DNA from: Ophiostoma sp. CBS 140.51
Taxonomy: Eukaryota; Ascomycota; Sordariomycetes; Ophiostomatales; Ophiostomataceae
DNA length: 41,585 nt
NCBI GenBank assembly: GCA_029298735.1
Contig: JANSLP010000284.1
Span: 1 to 41,585, forward strand
Direction of reading: 5' to 3'
The position numbers and the translations under genes were made by a program. Below, piece by piece: positions 1-11,017 of this stretch. Every line of letters begins with the position of its first letter. The stretch's first letter is position 1. The notes beneath the pieces are model-generated. The model searched no databases. It had not been told where the DNA came from and saw only the letters and a list, made by a program, of their open reading frames with translations.

Positions 1-1090
1 GTGGCCCAAACGGTGTCCGGCCCAAATGGTGTCCAGCACCAACTTGTTGGTGCGAGTTTTTCGAGTGACCATAAAAAGTGGGGGCGTGGCACGAGTACCA
101 CGTACGAAGTAATACCTTCCTCACAAGCCGCCGCTGATCTGACTTTGTCCCTGCCGTCAAACCGTGTCTCACAAGCACCGGTCGCACCTCCCTTAAACCC
201 ACCGCCAAACGCCCTTTTCTCTTTCCTGCTGTGTGCTAGCTATTATTTCCTATTTGTCACCTTGGCATTGTTGCTGCATCCGTAGCTGCATTTTCTAATT
301 CCATTATTCTCATTATTTATTATTTTGTTCTAAACACCTCCGTTTACTCTTCTAATTGTCAGACCCCTCGCCCTTTTACCAATCCCCTCGTCTTGAGTTT
401 TAGTCGTGGCAGCTCCGTGCATTGGTCGGCCGTGACCCGCAGGTTCCGCTACTTCCGTGGCCGCGATCTCATATGCTGTGCATTTCTGTACATTCCACCG
501 CGCACTGTATTCCTTCCTAATCCTTTCCCCCCTTTTCCTCAACTTCAACTTCAACTACCAACGTGCAACACGCTCTTTTCCACCACCCCGACCGCCCGCG
601 CAGCCCTGCCGCTCCCCGTTTATCGCCCGGCACATTTACTTCTCTCGCTGGGGCCTGCATTCCCTCTTTTTGGCTTCTTTGCACCCGCCCCGGCTCCCGT
701 ACCTCCCTAAATGCCGATCTGCGGCGACTGAGAGCTTCTGTCCCCCTCGAATCGAACCGACCCCTGCCTTCATCTCTCTTTTGGTCCTCTCTCGACTCTG
801 GGCCGCTTGCCAGCGCTCTTTACGCTCTTATAGCCGTCCCCGACTCCTTTCTTGCGACTGCCACCTTCAGATGTCTCGTTCTTCCCGACTTTCCCCCTCC
901 CGTTCCTCGAGTTTCTTGGCGCTCCAGCAGTAGACACAGCCTCTTCGACGAGGACAACCTAGACGACGCGGCACACACAGCCCATTCTCCAGCTCGTCTC
1001 GTGTCCGTCTGCTGCACGTCTTGACCCCCCGACCTCAACCGCCGCTCCAACCTTTATCTATAGCTGAAAAACCCGACCCCACTCCGTCCA
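1..1090. other. Intergenic / PIK1 upstream region
   Basis: No gene is supported here. The plus strand from about 290 to 1080 is strongly pyrimidine-rich (C and T runs), which is typical of a fungal promoter or 5' leader, and it leads directly into the PIK1 start at 1091. The first 53 bases hold a 16-base direct repeat and a palindrome, listed separately. Open frames in this stretch are proline/serine/leucine-rich translations of pyrimidine runs with no family resemblance. I saw no clear TATA box. Confidence 0.6.
3..53. repeat. 16-bp tandem direct repeat plus 8-bp palindrome
   Basis: Positions 3-18 and 19-34 are two adjacent copies of GGCCCAAAYGGTGTCC differing at one base. They are followed at once by an inverted repeat, GCACCAAC (36-43) and GTTGGTGC (46-53), separated by two bases. 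This could be a protein-binding site or part of a longer repeat array cut by the window edge. The function is unknown. Confidence 0.6.
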
Positions 1091-4000
1091 ATGTCGTGGC
1101 ATCTGCTTCAGCGGTTCCTCGACAGTGACGTCTTCAACTCCGACCCGTTCCTCTCTGTATCCTACCTCTCGTGAGTAGCGATTTTTCCTCGTCCTTTTTC
1201 GTCCTGTGGTAGCTCTCACTTGCAACTAACCATGCTTCTAGCCGCTATGCTGACCACATTGGCATCCACCATGTGCTCTGCAACAAGTTGCGCCAGTTTC
1301 CCTACGAGGACATCGAGTTTTTCCTCCCCCAGCTGTGCCACCTTATAATCAGCGTCAACAATGAGTCTATGGCTCTGGAGGAGTTCTTGCTGGACCTTTG
1401 CGAAGAATCTGTGACGGCTGCACTGCTGGTTCGTATCTTCCTTTCCCCGTTTTCTCTCTCTCCTCGATGGCACCACGCAGCTTCTCTAACCATCTAGACC
1501 TTTTGGCTCTTCCAAACATACCTCCACGACCTCTCCTCAAACCCTCAGACGGACGCCTTTCAGACCTGCCGACGCGTTTATAATAAGGTCCAGCACATTG
1601 TGTTTGGCCTCCCCGACACCTCGCGCCAAGAAAAGATCACTGAGAATGTCCTACCTGTCACCGTCCTTGCCAGCTTTGTCCTTGCTAGCATTGGTCTTCC
1701 CATGCTTCCGCAATGGGCAGGGCCCATGGCCATCGCTCAGGCGCGCAAGCCGGCCCCGCCAGGAGAGTCGTCAGCCGCGGGTGGTCTGTCCGACACGGAG
1801 CAAAATGACCCGTCTAAGAAGCCGACACGGTCGCAAACCGTCACGCCAACTTCCACCAAGTCGCGGCGCACAAAGGACATCACCAGAGCCTCGAGCGGAA
1901 CCAGCATTGCCACGGCCACGAGAGCATTGGAGTCAGTGACCAACCAGATGCCGACCAGTCCCCCCGAAATAATACGCTCGCCGCCCATTGAGCAGCAACA
2001 GTCAATCCGTTCACCGAAGCAGCGCCAGAAGCAGACATCGAGCTCATCACGACCTGGCTCCTCCTCGAGCCTCAACGCCCCCCCAACTCGGCCATCGGAG
2101 CTTAACCGCCGTTCGCTACCCCCAAGCGCCCAGCACCACCACCTCGAATCGATCTCGCTCGAAGCGCGGCTCAGCTCGTCGTCCCTGCCGCTGCCCGACA
2201 TGCGCTCACCGCGCATGGTCACACGCCCCCCTACGCCCGTGTCGGCAGGCCTCAACCCACCGGATAGCATATCGGCCCTCTCTCGCCGGCACTCTCACCA
2301 CCACGCCAAGCCGCGAATTGTCAGTGTGGGCGACATGACGTCCGAGCAGAAGGTCCGTTTATTGCGACAGAACTACTTCCGGTGTGAGACCCAGTTCTTG
2401 CGCGCCCTCGAGGATATTTCCAACCGGCTGGTCAGCGTCCCCAAGGCCGCCCGTCTCAGTGCCCTGCGTGCTGAGCTGGCCCTCATCGGCCAGGACCTGC
2501 CCGCCGAGGTCGACATCCCCGTCATTTGCCCACCGTCGCTGGTCAATGGCATCCCGAGCCGTAGTCGACACCACCGTATTGTGCGTCTCAACCCCGCTGA
2601 AGCCACAGTCCTCAACAGTGCAGAAAAGGTGCCATATTTGCTCATGGTGGAGATTCTGCGTGAGGACTTTACCTTTGATCCGGACTCGGCCGACAACCAG
2701 AGACTGCTTGGCAACCTCGTGGCAGAGCAGGGGTCTCGGAAACGGATATTCGACCTTTCGGACTCAGTTCGTAACCCGAGCACACGGGCTGCAGATGCCG
2801 CCGCGGCAGCGGCGGCGGCAGCAGCGGCGGCAGCGTTACTGGAACCGCCCATTGATAGTGTGTTTGAGCCAACCTCTGGCGACCTTGGAAACTCGCCCTT
2901 ACTGAAGCCTTTCGACGACGAAGACGATGGCACTTTCCCTACGACAGCAAGACGGACTACCTCATCTGGCGCCATGGTGTCTCCAGCTATCACTAGCAGC
3001 ACATCGCAGCGCAGCCATCCCCTGCACAAACACTCCTCATCCTCCTCCCTTACGAACCGACATGCCAGCGGTGGTACGGGCTCGATCTCATCCATGGCTG
3101 GTGCACCAACCTCGTCCAACGTCACGGCTCCGACAGCCTTGTCCGATGGTACGCCCCGTAGTTCGGCAGCGTCCACATCTCGGTCTAGCAGCCCGGGCCC
3201 CCTTCTCCGCAAGATGACGCTCCCCATGATTCGGAACCAGCACACAGCCGACCAGCCCGATTTCTCGGCCCTCGCCACGCATATGCGGACAGCCTCACAG
3301 ATGCTGGCACAACTTGACCAGACTAGCGGTAAGCGTCCTCGCCAGGAGGTGGCCGCAATCCGTGCCAAAATTATTGCCAGCATGCAAAGCTTGGAAGAGC
3401 AGAGTTTCGATCTCGACGACAACCACGGCCCGACCTTTGACACGATTGTCGCTAAGACGGGCGTCAATGTCAACCACTCTGTTGCGCCCACGCCGTCAGT
3501 TAACGCTCTCGGCCTGACTAACGCCGACGCACCCCGTACTGCGAACGCCTCGGAAACCAACCTCGTCCGCAGTAGTGAGGAGAACGAGGACGCTGCTGCT
3601 TCTGCCGGCGCCGATGCGGCTGCGGCAGCTGCGACGTCTGTCAACCCCAATGCCGGCATTGCCCGCATGGAGAACGACTTCAAGACTGGTGGCCTACAGC
3701 GCAAGGGCGATCGCGACGATCCCAGTGCCGCCGTCTTTGGTGAGGCTTGGGACATCAAGCGCGAGCGCATCCGTCGGTCGTCGCCGTACGGCTGGATGAA
3801 GAATTGGGATTTGGTTAGCGTGATTGTCAAGACGGGTGCTGATCTGCGGCAGGAGGCTTTTGCCTGCCAGCTGATTGCGGTGTGCGACAAGATCTGGGAG
3901 GATGCAGGTGTGTCCGTATGGGTCAAGCAGATGCGTATCCTGGTGACGGGCGAGTCTTCGGGCTTGATCGAGACGATTACCAACGGTGTCTCGCTGCACT

Positions 4001-4703
4001 CCATCAAGCGGAGTTTGACGCTTGCTTCGATCGAGTCTGGCCAGAACCCGCGCCGGCGGATTGCGACTCTCAAAGACTACTTTGTCAAGGCCTTTGGCGC
4101 GCCCGAGAGCGAGGCGCACCGGGCGGGTGTGGACGCCTTTAAACGTTCACTGGCGGCGTACAGCATGATCTCGTACGTGCTGCAGCTCAAGGACCGTCAC
4201 AATGGCAACGTGCTCGTGGACAACGAGGGCCACATTGTGCACATTGACTTTGGTTTCATGCTGTCCAACTCGCCCGGCTCTGTGGCATTTGAGGCGGCAC
4301 CGTTCAAGCTGACGCACGAGTACGTTGAGGTGCTAGGCGGTATTGGGTCGCCGGACTTTGACGACTACAAGCGTCTGTGCAAGCAGGCCTTCCAAGCCCT
4401 GCGCAAGTCGGCCGACAATGTGATTGATCTCGTCAGCATGATGGGCCGCGACTCCAAGATGCCGTGCTTTGTGGCTGGCGTGACCCAGGCGACGGCCAAC
4501 CTGCGGCAGCGCTTCCAGCTGCACCTGAGCGCCGAAGATGCCGAGCAGTTCGTCGAGACGGAGCTCATTGCAAAATCGCTCGGCAGCTACTACACGCGCC
4601 TGTAAGTACCACAATCCCAGCACATTTTTAATTGTTATGAGAACACTTGACTAACTTTCACAGCTACGACACGTTCCAGTATAGGACTCAGGGAATCTAC
4701 TAG
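1091..4703 (+). CDS. PIK1: Phosphatidylinositol 4-kinase Pik1 (type III beta)
   Basis: Exons are 1091-1170, 1242-1428, 1498-4601 and 4664-4703, giving 1136 residues. Pik1 phosphorylates phosphatidylinositol at position 4, mainly at the Golgi and in the nucleus, and is needed for secretion. The N-terminal exons give the helical 'lipid kinase unique' region (for example HIVFGLP near residue 125). A long Ser/Pro-rich linker follows, with an alanine run at about residues 520-536. The C-terminal kinase domain contains KTGADLRQE, the catalytic loop DRHN at 988-991 and DFG at 1006-1008. The last 13 residues come from a separate small exon ending in the typical FQYRTQGIY. Without splicing of the last intron, a stop follows directly after Leu. 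The start is the first ATG that keeps exon 1 in frame with the conserved region. Identification is firm; the exon 2 and 3 borders rest on splice signals and protein continuity. Confidence 0.96.
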
Positions 4704-5179
4704 TAGAGTCCTTGGAGGCGCATAGACGGACTTTTTTTTTTTTGGCAAACGGTGGGCGGTGGTACGTATCACGTCGAGAGAGGCATTGGCACGGCGTTTC
4801 ATAGTCTTTTATTTCTTGTGTTACTCTTTTTTGATTAATTCTTTTATCTTTCTCTTTCTCTTTTTTGTTCATGTCCCTTTATTGTATCTGGATTGCCTTT
4901 CTCTTTGCTTGCAGCAGTAGCAACGCAACGAAGAACAACGAAAACCTAGCACTGGACGCGCGCTTTTTAAACATTTTTTTTTTTGGAAAAGTAAAAAAAG
5001 GAGGGAAACAACTTGCACATAGCATACCAATGATACAAACACAGGCAGAAATGGAAACAGGAGAAGCTACAAAGAGTAGAACAAACAGGCTCGGCTTGAT
5101 GCCCTCAGGCCAATAAACAAATGATACCACCTGTTATACTTGACCCATGTACTCTCGAGCACCTTCTTTGCACAGTCAA
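4704..5179. other. Intergenic, PIK1 3' flank
   Basis: No gene is seen. The stretch has a T11-13 run near 4731-4743 and A/T-rich sequence to about 5060, consistent with the PIK1 3' UTR and polyadenylation region. It ends where the first copy of the small tandem gene family begins on the opposite strand. Confidence 0.5.
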
Positions 5180-5587
5180 TTAATCCTCCTCCTCCAATAT
5201 GTGCTTCATGAGGCAAAAATTGCATGGGCAGGTAGACTCGTCCCCCGTCACTGGCTTCCTCCTTGTGTGTTCTCATCTCGGTGGATACATCTTCTAGAAG
5301 CTCAACCAGCAGGTCTGGGAGTGAAGGGCTTTGCACCCAAATCACAGCGTTGCCATAATCGCCCATGGCGATCTCGCCCTCGTAGAAGCCCTCGACGATT
5401 TGGATGTAAAGCTCCACGGACAGTTTCGAACAGCGCCTAGCATGTTCTGTATCAAAATAAATCGACAGTGGTTAGACAAGAACTGACTGTAATGGGCAAG
5501 AGAGAAAAGCCAGTGGTGTTCGGGATAGAGAAAACATACCCATATTCGATCTTCCCGTGCCGTGTTTTCTCCTGCAGACCACATGCC
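5180..5587 (-). pseudogene. Tandem family copy A, apparently broken (unknown function)
   Basis: I do not recognise the family. Copy A matches the intact copy B at 6770-7280. Exon 1 sequence runs from about 5587 to 5540 and a phase-1 intron (5447-5539, GTATGT, CTAAC, ACAG) lies at the same place as in B. Exon 2 from 5446 encodes EHARRCSKLSVELYI, parallel to EHAKRCSKHNVELFI in B. The frame is then disturbed at a run of five G on the coding strand (plus-strand C5 at 5242-5246). Dropping to the other frame after this run gives the family's C-terminal CxCxFC motif (CPCNFC) and a stop at 5180. No start codon is open upstream of exon 1, because stops precede it in that frame. I infer a decayed copy; a sequencing error in the homopolymer would explain the frameshift but not the missing start. 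Confidence 0.5.
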
Positions 5588-5693
5588 CTTTTCCTCACTA
5601 ACAGATTTGAATGCACACAAAACTGCCAACTGTTCACCTTCGGGTGTATGGCTCAATGTTTCTCAATAACCATAATCTGCCATAGATCGACAT

Positions 5694-6110
5694 TTATAGG
5701 GGGCCGTTTAACTTCCGAGTCTCATCACAGAACACGCACTCGCAGGTGTTTGGTCGGTCAGGGAAATGCATCTTGATCTCGTCGCTTACCCGCTGCAACA
5801 TCTTGACCGCCACCTCGGAATCGATTTTTCTTCCACCGATATGAAGTGGAACGCATCACCATTGAACTTCATGATCCCCTCGTATGGAAGTATATTGTCT
5901 GAGGACATAATGATGTAGAAATTGAGAGGTTCTGATTCAGAGCAAAAATTTGCTATACCTAAAGGACATTTAGCATACGTGTTAGTATGGAGCTGAAATA
6001 TATATCACAGAAAAAAAGAGGGAACAAAAGTGAAGGAAGTGTGACGTACTCATGACCATCTTCTCATAGTACTCGGCACCGCAGGCCTGAACATGAGCGA
6101 TGGCGTCTAT
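5694..6110 (-). pseudogene. Tandem family copy C, apparently broken (unknown function)
   Basis: This is the middle copy of the family. Exon 1 (to 6050) reads HVQACGAEYYEKMVM, close to NVQACGADFYKDLIL in copy B. A phase-1 intron (5959-6049, GTACGT to TTTAG) sits at the same position as in B. Exon 2 from 5958 reads SIANFCSESEPLNFYI and continues to about 5850, where the frame must shift by one base to follow the homology (IDSEVAVKMLQRVSDEI) to a C-terminal CECVFC motif and a stop at 5694. Without the shift the protein ends early. The position matching the B start ATG (7193) is AGC here, and no other nearby ATG is in frame. A TATA-like TACAAATA lies at 6373-6380. Two independent defects make a decayed copy likely, although an unusual extra intron cannot be excluded by eye. 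Confidence 0.5.
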
Positions 6111-6769
6111 TCTGCTGAATGAAGACGGATGAGAAATGCTCGAGGATGATGGAGAGTTTATGGTGAAGAGATGAAGCAAGACGGGAGATGCTTGTGAAGG
6201 GCTTGGGGAGATGTCGAGCAAAGAAGTGTTGTGGCGCGTTGAGTGAAGTGTTGATGACGTGTTAATGAAGTAAAAACAGTGCAAAAATGCCTGAAAGGAA
6301 ATGAAGTTGTGGGAGTTATTGAAAATAGAGGAGAAAAAGGACGAAATATGATAAGAAGTGCAAGGATCTCGATATTTGTATGCTGGGGGGATATGGCATA
6401 GACTGGTTTGAATTAAAGAGATAGCGAATATTGGAGTGTAAGGTGAGGTTGAAGTGATCAATCTTTGACTCTGTTATTGATGGGCCTTAAACTCTACTTC
6501 GAAATAATCAAGCGAGGAGCGTAACGTGGGCTTGAAGGTACCGTGAGTAGCGTGAAATTACAAGATGGGTGGTATAAAGTCAGATTATTGTTACGGTAAA
6601 CGTATTCGGGTGAGCAGCATTTCTATCAAACACGTGCACCGCTCCTTTTTGTTGCTAAGTAAGGCTTTATTCGAACAACAAATGACATATGTACAGCCCA
6701 TCTAACTTCATCTGACACCTATCTTCTCATATACATGATCTCTCCGAATTGCCTCCTTTCATAAGTTTC

Positions 6770-7280
6770 TTAGTGCTTCTTCGTCGTCGTCTTGGCACAG
6801 AACAGACACTGACAGCCGTCGCTGCCCACATCACCGTTCTTCTTGTCAATTTTGTACTTCCCGTGGAGGCGACTGTCGAAGCTCGTTTCCTCCAAAAGTC
6901 TGACCAGAACGGTGGGTAAAGCATCGCTAGACTCGGAATGGATGAGACATTCTGAGTAGACGACACTTCCGTAGTCGATAACAATAACCTCGCCAAGATA
7001 CTGTTCGTTTACTCTGTGGATGAAGAGCTCAACATTGTGTTTGGAACAACGCTTTGCGTGCTCTACAATTTGAATCGACAATGGTTAGACGAGACCTGCA
7101 ACATAGAACATTAGAGCAAGGAGACATACCCAGGATCAAGTCTTTGTAAAAGTCAGCGCCGCAGGCCTGAACATTCTCAAAGTCGGTAGTCATTATCGTA
7201 GCTGCTGTTGTCGTGTCGACTGATGAGGTAGAATCGGCGATGTGATGAGCTAGCTCTGGGAGGAGAAGATGAGGGTTCAA
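6770..7280 (-). CDS. Tandem family copy B, small protein of unknown function
   Basis: Exons are 7130-7280 and 6770-7062, joined by a 67-nt intron with GTATGT donor, CTAAC branch and TTGTAG acceptor. This gives 147 residues, or 118 if translation starts at the internal ATG at 7193. I do not recognise the family. The visible pattern is a short helical VQACGADFYKDLI segment, a central hydrophobic/acidic core (VELFI, GEVIVIDYG, LPTVLVRLLEE), and a lysine-rich tail with CQCLFC, a CxCxFC motif that recurs in both neighbouring copies and could bind metal. There is no signal peptide or membrane segment. TATAAATA at 7409-7416 on the coding strand is a plausible TATA box. Of the three copies this is the only one with a continuous frame, so I treat it as the functional one. 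Which start is used is undecided. Confidence 0.55.
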
Positions 7281-7916
7281 AAGAAGGGCAATGGGGCTGA
7301 ATGGGAGTTGTTGAAAAGGGAGAAGGCCGGGTTGGAGAGGACTGAAGATGTCAAAGGCTGAAGATAATCAAGAGGCAAGAAGGTGTGGGAACCCTGGGAA
7401 GCCCTTGATATTTATATGTCTCTTGGTCAAGACGTAAATGAAGCCTGTGCAAAAGCTGCTGTCCTTGTTGACATGTGAGCAAGGCTAAGAGTGATTGTTG
7501 CCTGGATTCTGGATGTTGTGAAGCTCGTGAAGAGCGGTTGAAAGATGTCATATGACGCATCAGGTGAGCGGTGTGCAGAGTGTGAATATCAACATTCGCA
7601 TGCATTCATGCAACGATCACGGTGAGCAAATTCATATATTGTGATGGTTTCACAAGGTAGATCAGAAGTGTCTTCTAATTATTTCACAAGGTTTATTGTG
7701 AACAAAAAAGGCGAGGTATTTTACTCGTACAAAAACAGATGGCTCGTAACAAATACACCACACATGCTCCAATAGTAGTCACTCCAAGCCTTTCCTCTCT
7801 TCTCAAAAAAATCAAATCAAAGACGAAAAAGACCTCCAAAAACACACCCAATAGATTTCCATTTGTCATGTGACAGTCCTCCTCTCTTTTCACGGCCATC
7901 GTTCACAGCCCATTGT
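7281..7916. other. Intergenic between copy B and NUP82
   Basis: No gene is supported. The right part is the 3' flank of NUP82 (which ends at 7917) and the left part is the promoter of copy B, with TATAAATA (minus strand) at 7409-7416. Open frames here are short and without family features. Confidence 0.45.
7409..7416 (-). promoter_or_regulatory. Putative TATA box of tandem family copy B
   Basis: TATAAATA on the minus strand, 129 bases upstream of the ATG at 7280. The matching position upstream of copy C reads TACAAATA (6373-6380) in a similar local context (CATAYAAATATC), so the promoter appears to have been duplicated with the gene. This is an inference from sequence likeness only. Confidence 0.4.
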
Positions 7917-10900
7917 TCACGGCGCCGTCACGCCCAGCCGTTCAAGACGTTCAGTGACCGCCTCAACCATGGCCGTCTCGCGCTCTAGCAGCTTCGTGAC
8001 CTGGGCCATCTTAGCCTTGCGCACATCGGCTGGCACCTGTAGTGTATGGCCCTGGCGTGACTTGCTGTCGGCAGCGCCACTAGCCGCGCTGCCCGTGACG
8101 GAGGCTGGCGGCGAGGGTGTGCTGGTGTCGCTGTTTACCGACACGAGCGAGGCCACAGAGGACTTGATATCGTCTGTCGAAGTGCCAAGATCGGCCTTCA
8201 CACCGCCGCTCTTTTGGACGATGGAGTCGGCCTGCTTGTGCAGATCGTTCCACAGATTGCGGATCTGCACCACACGAAGGCCAATATCGCTGGCCGCCTT
8301 GGAGGGTGAGGACGGGCTAGGGCGCTTCGTGATGGCGCTGCTGTTGTCGGTATTGGAATCGGATGTTGCTGCCACCCTTTGCAGGCTGGTGTCGAGGGCC
8401 TGGACCTCTTGCGACCAGACACGCTCCTTGTCGCTCAGAGGCCGTGCCGATGCGCGGCCAAACGTCCGCCTCAGCCGCTCCATGCGCTCAGTCAGCTCCT
8501 TGTGCCGGTCCTGGGCATGCTGTAGACGTTGCCGCAGACGAACATCGTCAGTCAGGCCGGCATCCTCGCCATCATCAGCGCCCTGATCTTCACCGGCAAT
8601 CATATCAATCCGGCGCTTCAGGGTGTAGGCCGACTCGACCTGCTCACGGAGGTGGATCGGCAGGTCCTCGAGCTTGGTGAACATTTGTGCAGCTGCGTGG
8701 TTCAGGCGACCCGTCTCCCGGCCCACAAGCTTGTGCGCATTAGTCAGAATTGTGAGTGTTGCCGGTGACAGGCGCACTTCCTGGTGCTGTAGCATCTGGA
8801 AGCGGCTGGAGAACAGCATGTTCCGGGCCTGTGCCAGCTCAGACTTGGCGAGCAGCTCAGGAGGTGTCTCGAACGCTGGCCGGGCCTTCCAGAAATCAAG
8901 AGCGAGCACGGCCTTGTCCTCAGCTTCTTCGGCAGCAGACCGTGCTGCTGCCGTCTGGAAGCCACCAGGGTTCGTCGTGTTGATGTTCTGGCTGTTGCCT
9001 GGGCCAGAGGCCATACCGCTAAAGCCGCCCTCGTCGCCTTCTGGGGACTCGAAGCAGATGGCAACGGGCGAATGCTCGGTTGCAGATAGCAAGAAGTAGC
9101 CCAGGCTGGGGTCTAGCAGCGTTGTGCATGTAGCTAGAGCCTCGTCACGATTGTGGGTGTAGACGCGCTGCCGCTGTGTGTTCTCGCCAGTAACGAGTTG
9201 CCGCACGCGGAAGTCGGCTCCCGTATCTGTGCTCTCCTGAAGCTCCTGCTCCAGACGGAACACCCACGAAGAGAGGGAGATGTTAGTGATGCCACCGGGG
9301 TGGGTGATGTAGAAAGAATAGCGGGATGTGACGTCAGGACTGAACGTGCACCAGCCGCCGGGGCGCTGTTCGGATCCCCGCACAACATCAACGACCTGGA
9401 AAGTCAGCAGCGGGCGTGCAGACGACGGGGCCGTATCGAGTGACGCCGCGCTCGATGATCGGCCGTTCAGGATGCTGCCGCTCAGGCTGCTTTTGTGAGC
9501 GTGGTGACCGCGGTGTGGCAGCCACTGTGCCTCGACGCCGACGAGGTCGAGGCAGATGTGCAGCTTGCCCGTCGTCGTGATTAAGCAGATGACGGGCAGA
9601 GAGAGACCCTCTTGGTCCTCTTTGTCAACTAAGTCTTCGTAGTTCAGTTCATCCACGTCTTCGTTGTCGCCAGTCAGGAAGTCGGTGTCAATCTTCTCGC
9701 CAATGACAAAGATGTCACAGAGCTCGCCGATCAAGCTCTCGCCCTCGTCGTCTGATTCGTCGTCTAGATCGACCTCCAATGGGCCCTGCAGCCTGGGTAC
9801 GACACTGGGGTTAGAGGGGCGAGTGTAGATCTCGACTGGCGGCTCGTTTCCGGAATGGGCGGCAGAGTCCACAATTGTCGGTTCCTGGTTATCGATCTGA
9901 GTCATCCAGTCGAGCTGCTGGCGGGCGAGCTGTCGGGCACGGGGCGTTGTGTTCGGGTCATCCTCGACGGCGGCCAGGTTCGAGACAATGGCAACAGAGA
10001 GCGAAGGGATTAAGGCCGGGGACGGCGCAAACCGCCTGGGCAGAAGCGGGCACAGCGCATACACATCACCCCCGAGCATGGCCAAGTAGAGTGTCATTGA
10101 GGACCAGCCACCGGAGCTGTGAGGCCCAAAGCAAGCTGCTGCTACTTCCATGTCGAAAAAGTCAGGCGAGTAGCTGGTGTTGGTGTTGACGGACGCACCA
10201 AAGTCCTGGTCGATCCAGGTGCCGTCAGCCAACTTCTTGACGTCGATGGACAAAGACGGCGCATCGAATGACCAGCGGTCGACGGGCGAGATCTCCCAAA
10301 GACGAACAACGGCGTCCCGTGTGATTGTGGCGATCGCGGAGCCATTAACTCCCAGCGGATGCCACAAGGCGGACACAACGGGCTGGCGCGTCGTGACATG
10401 GGTCGTCGGGCCCAGGGTGAAGTAACGGGTCTTGAGGGGGACGTCGGGGTCTTCGGCGGCCACGAGGTGGGACGGGTCGGGCAGGACACAGATGTGGACG
10501 GTGTGTGTGGTGAGAATGGCCATGTAGTTGGCCTGTGGAGAGATGACGAGCTGCCGGATGTCGCTAGCAACCGGCGGTTTGAGGGTCTACAGACAAGGAT
10601 TAGTAGACGATTCGAGTGTGCGAGGTGTGCAGCCGTAGCTGTAGATTTGGGGGTGAAGGAGAAGAAACTCACTCTGTAAGCTGGCGTTGAGGGAGCTGTG
10701 TTGCTTGTGCTCTTGCTAAATCCATCCTGCGTTGCTTCCCAAGCGTCTTTCATAGTGACGAGGTCTGCCCACCGGATCTCGCGCCCATTGGCAACGAACA
10801 CCTCTGTGCCCCGCCGTGCAATCATATGCTTGGGCCCCGGGATGTACGCCGCCTGCTTCTTGTTGGGGCTGCCGTAGACAGACGAGGAGTGTGGACTGGC

Positions 10901-11017
10901 CGTTGATGCACCTAGAGCTGTTTTGCGAGCACTTGCTGCCGAGGGCGAGAACAGGCCGCGGCCGTCGGTCGAGTCCGTGGACAGCCATGATGGCGTAAAG
11001 GATCGTATCTTTGGCAT
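7917..11017 (-). CDS. NUP82: Nucleoporin Nup82 (Nup88 family)
   Basis: Exons are 10673-11017 and 7917-10586, with one 86-nt intron (GTGAGT to CTGTAG), giving 1004 residues. Nup82 anchors the cytoplasmic mRNA-export platform of the nuclear pore together with Nup159 and Nsp1. The N-terminus (MPKIRSFTPSWL) matches the start of filamentous-fungal Nup82 proteins. It is followed by the seven-bladed propeller region, with repeats such as VSALWHPLG and VVRLWEI, over roughly the first 650 residues. The C-terminal third is predicted coiled coil (for example RLRQRLQHAQDRHKELTERM), as expected for trimer formation. An acidic insertion (DLDDESDDEGES) lies in the propeller. The gene is divergent from CBC2, sharing a 640-base promoter. 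Assignment is by domain layout and N-terminal motif. Confidence 0.88.

Noticed and set aside
1..285. An open frame running in from the left edge
   Set aside because: It starts with GTG, spans the direct repeats and has no family resemblance; more likely non-coding.
2373..4073. A 566-codon open frame antisense to PIK1
   Set aside because: It mirrors the GC-rich codon pattern of PIK1 and has no family features; PIK1 is certain on the other strand.
5180..7280. BTB/POZ domain for the tandem family
   Set aside because: A WQFCVHSNLL piece in copy A looks BTB-like, but it is in a different frame from the shared exon, and copies B and C lack the BTB core.
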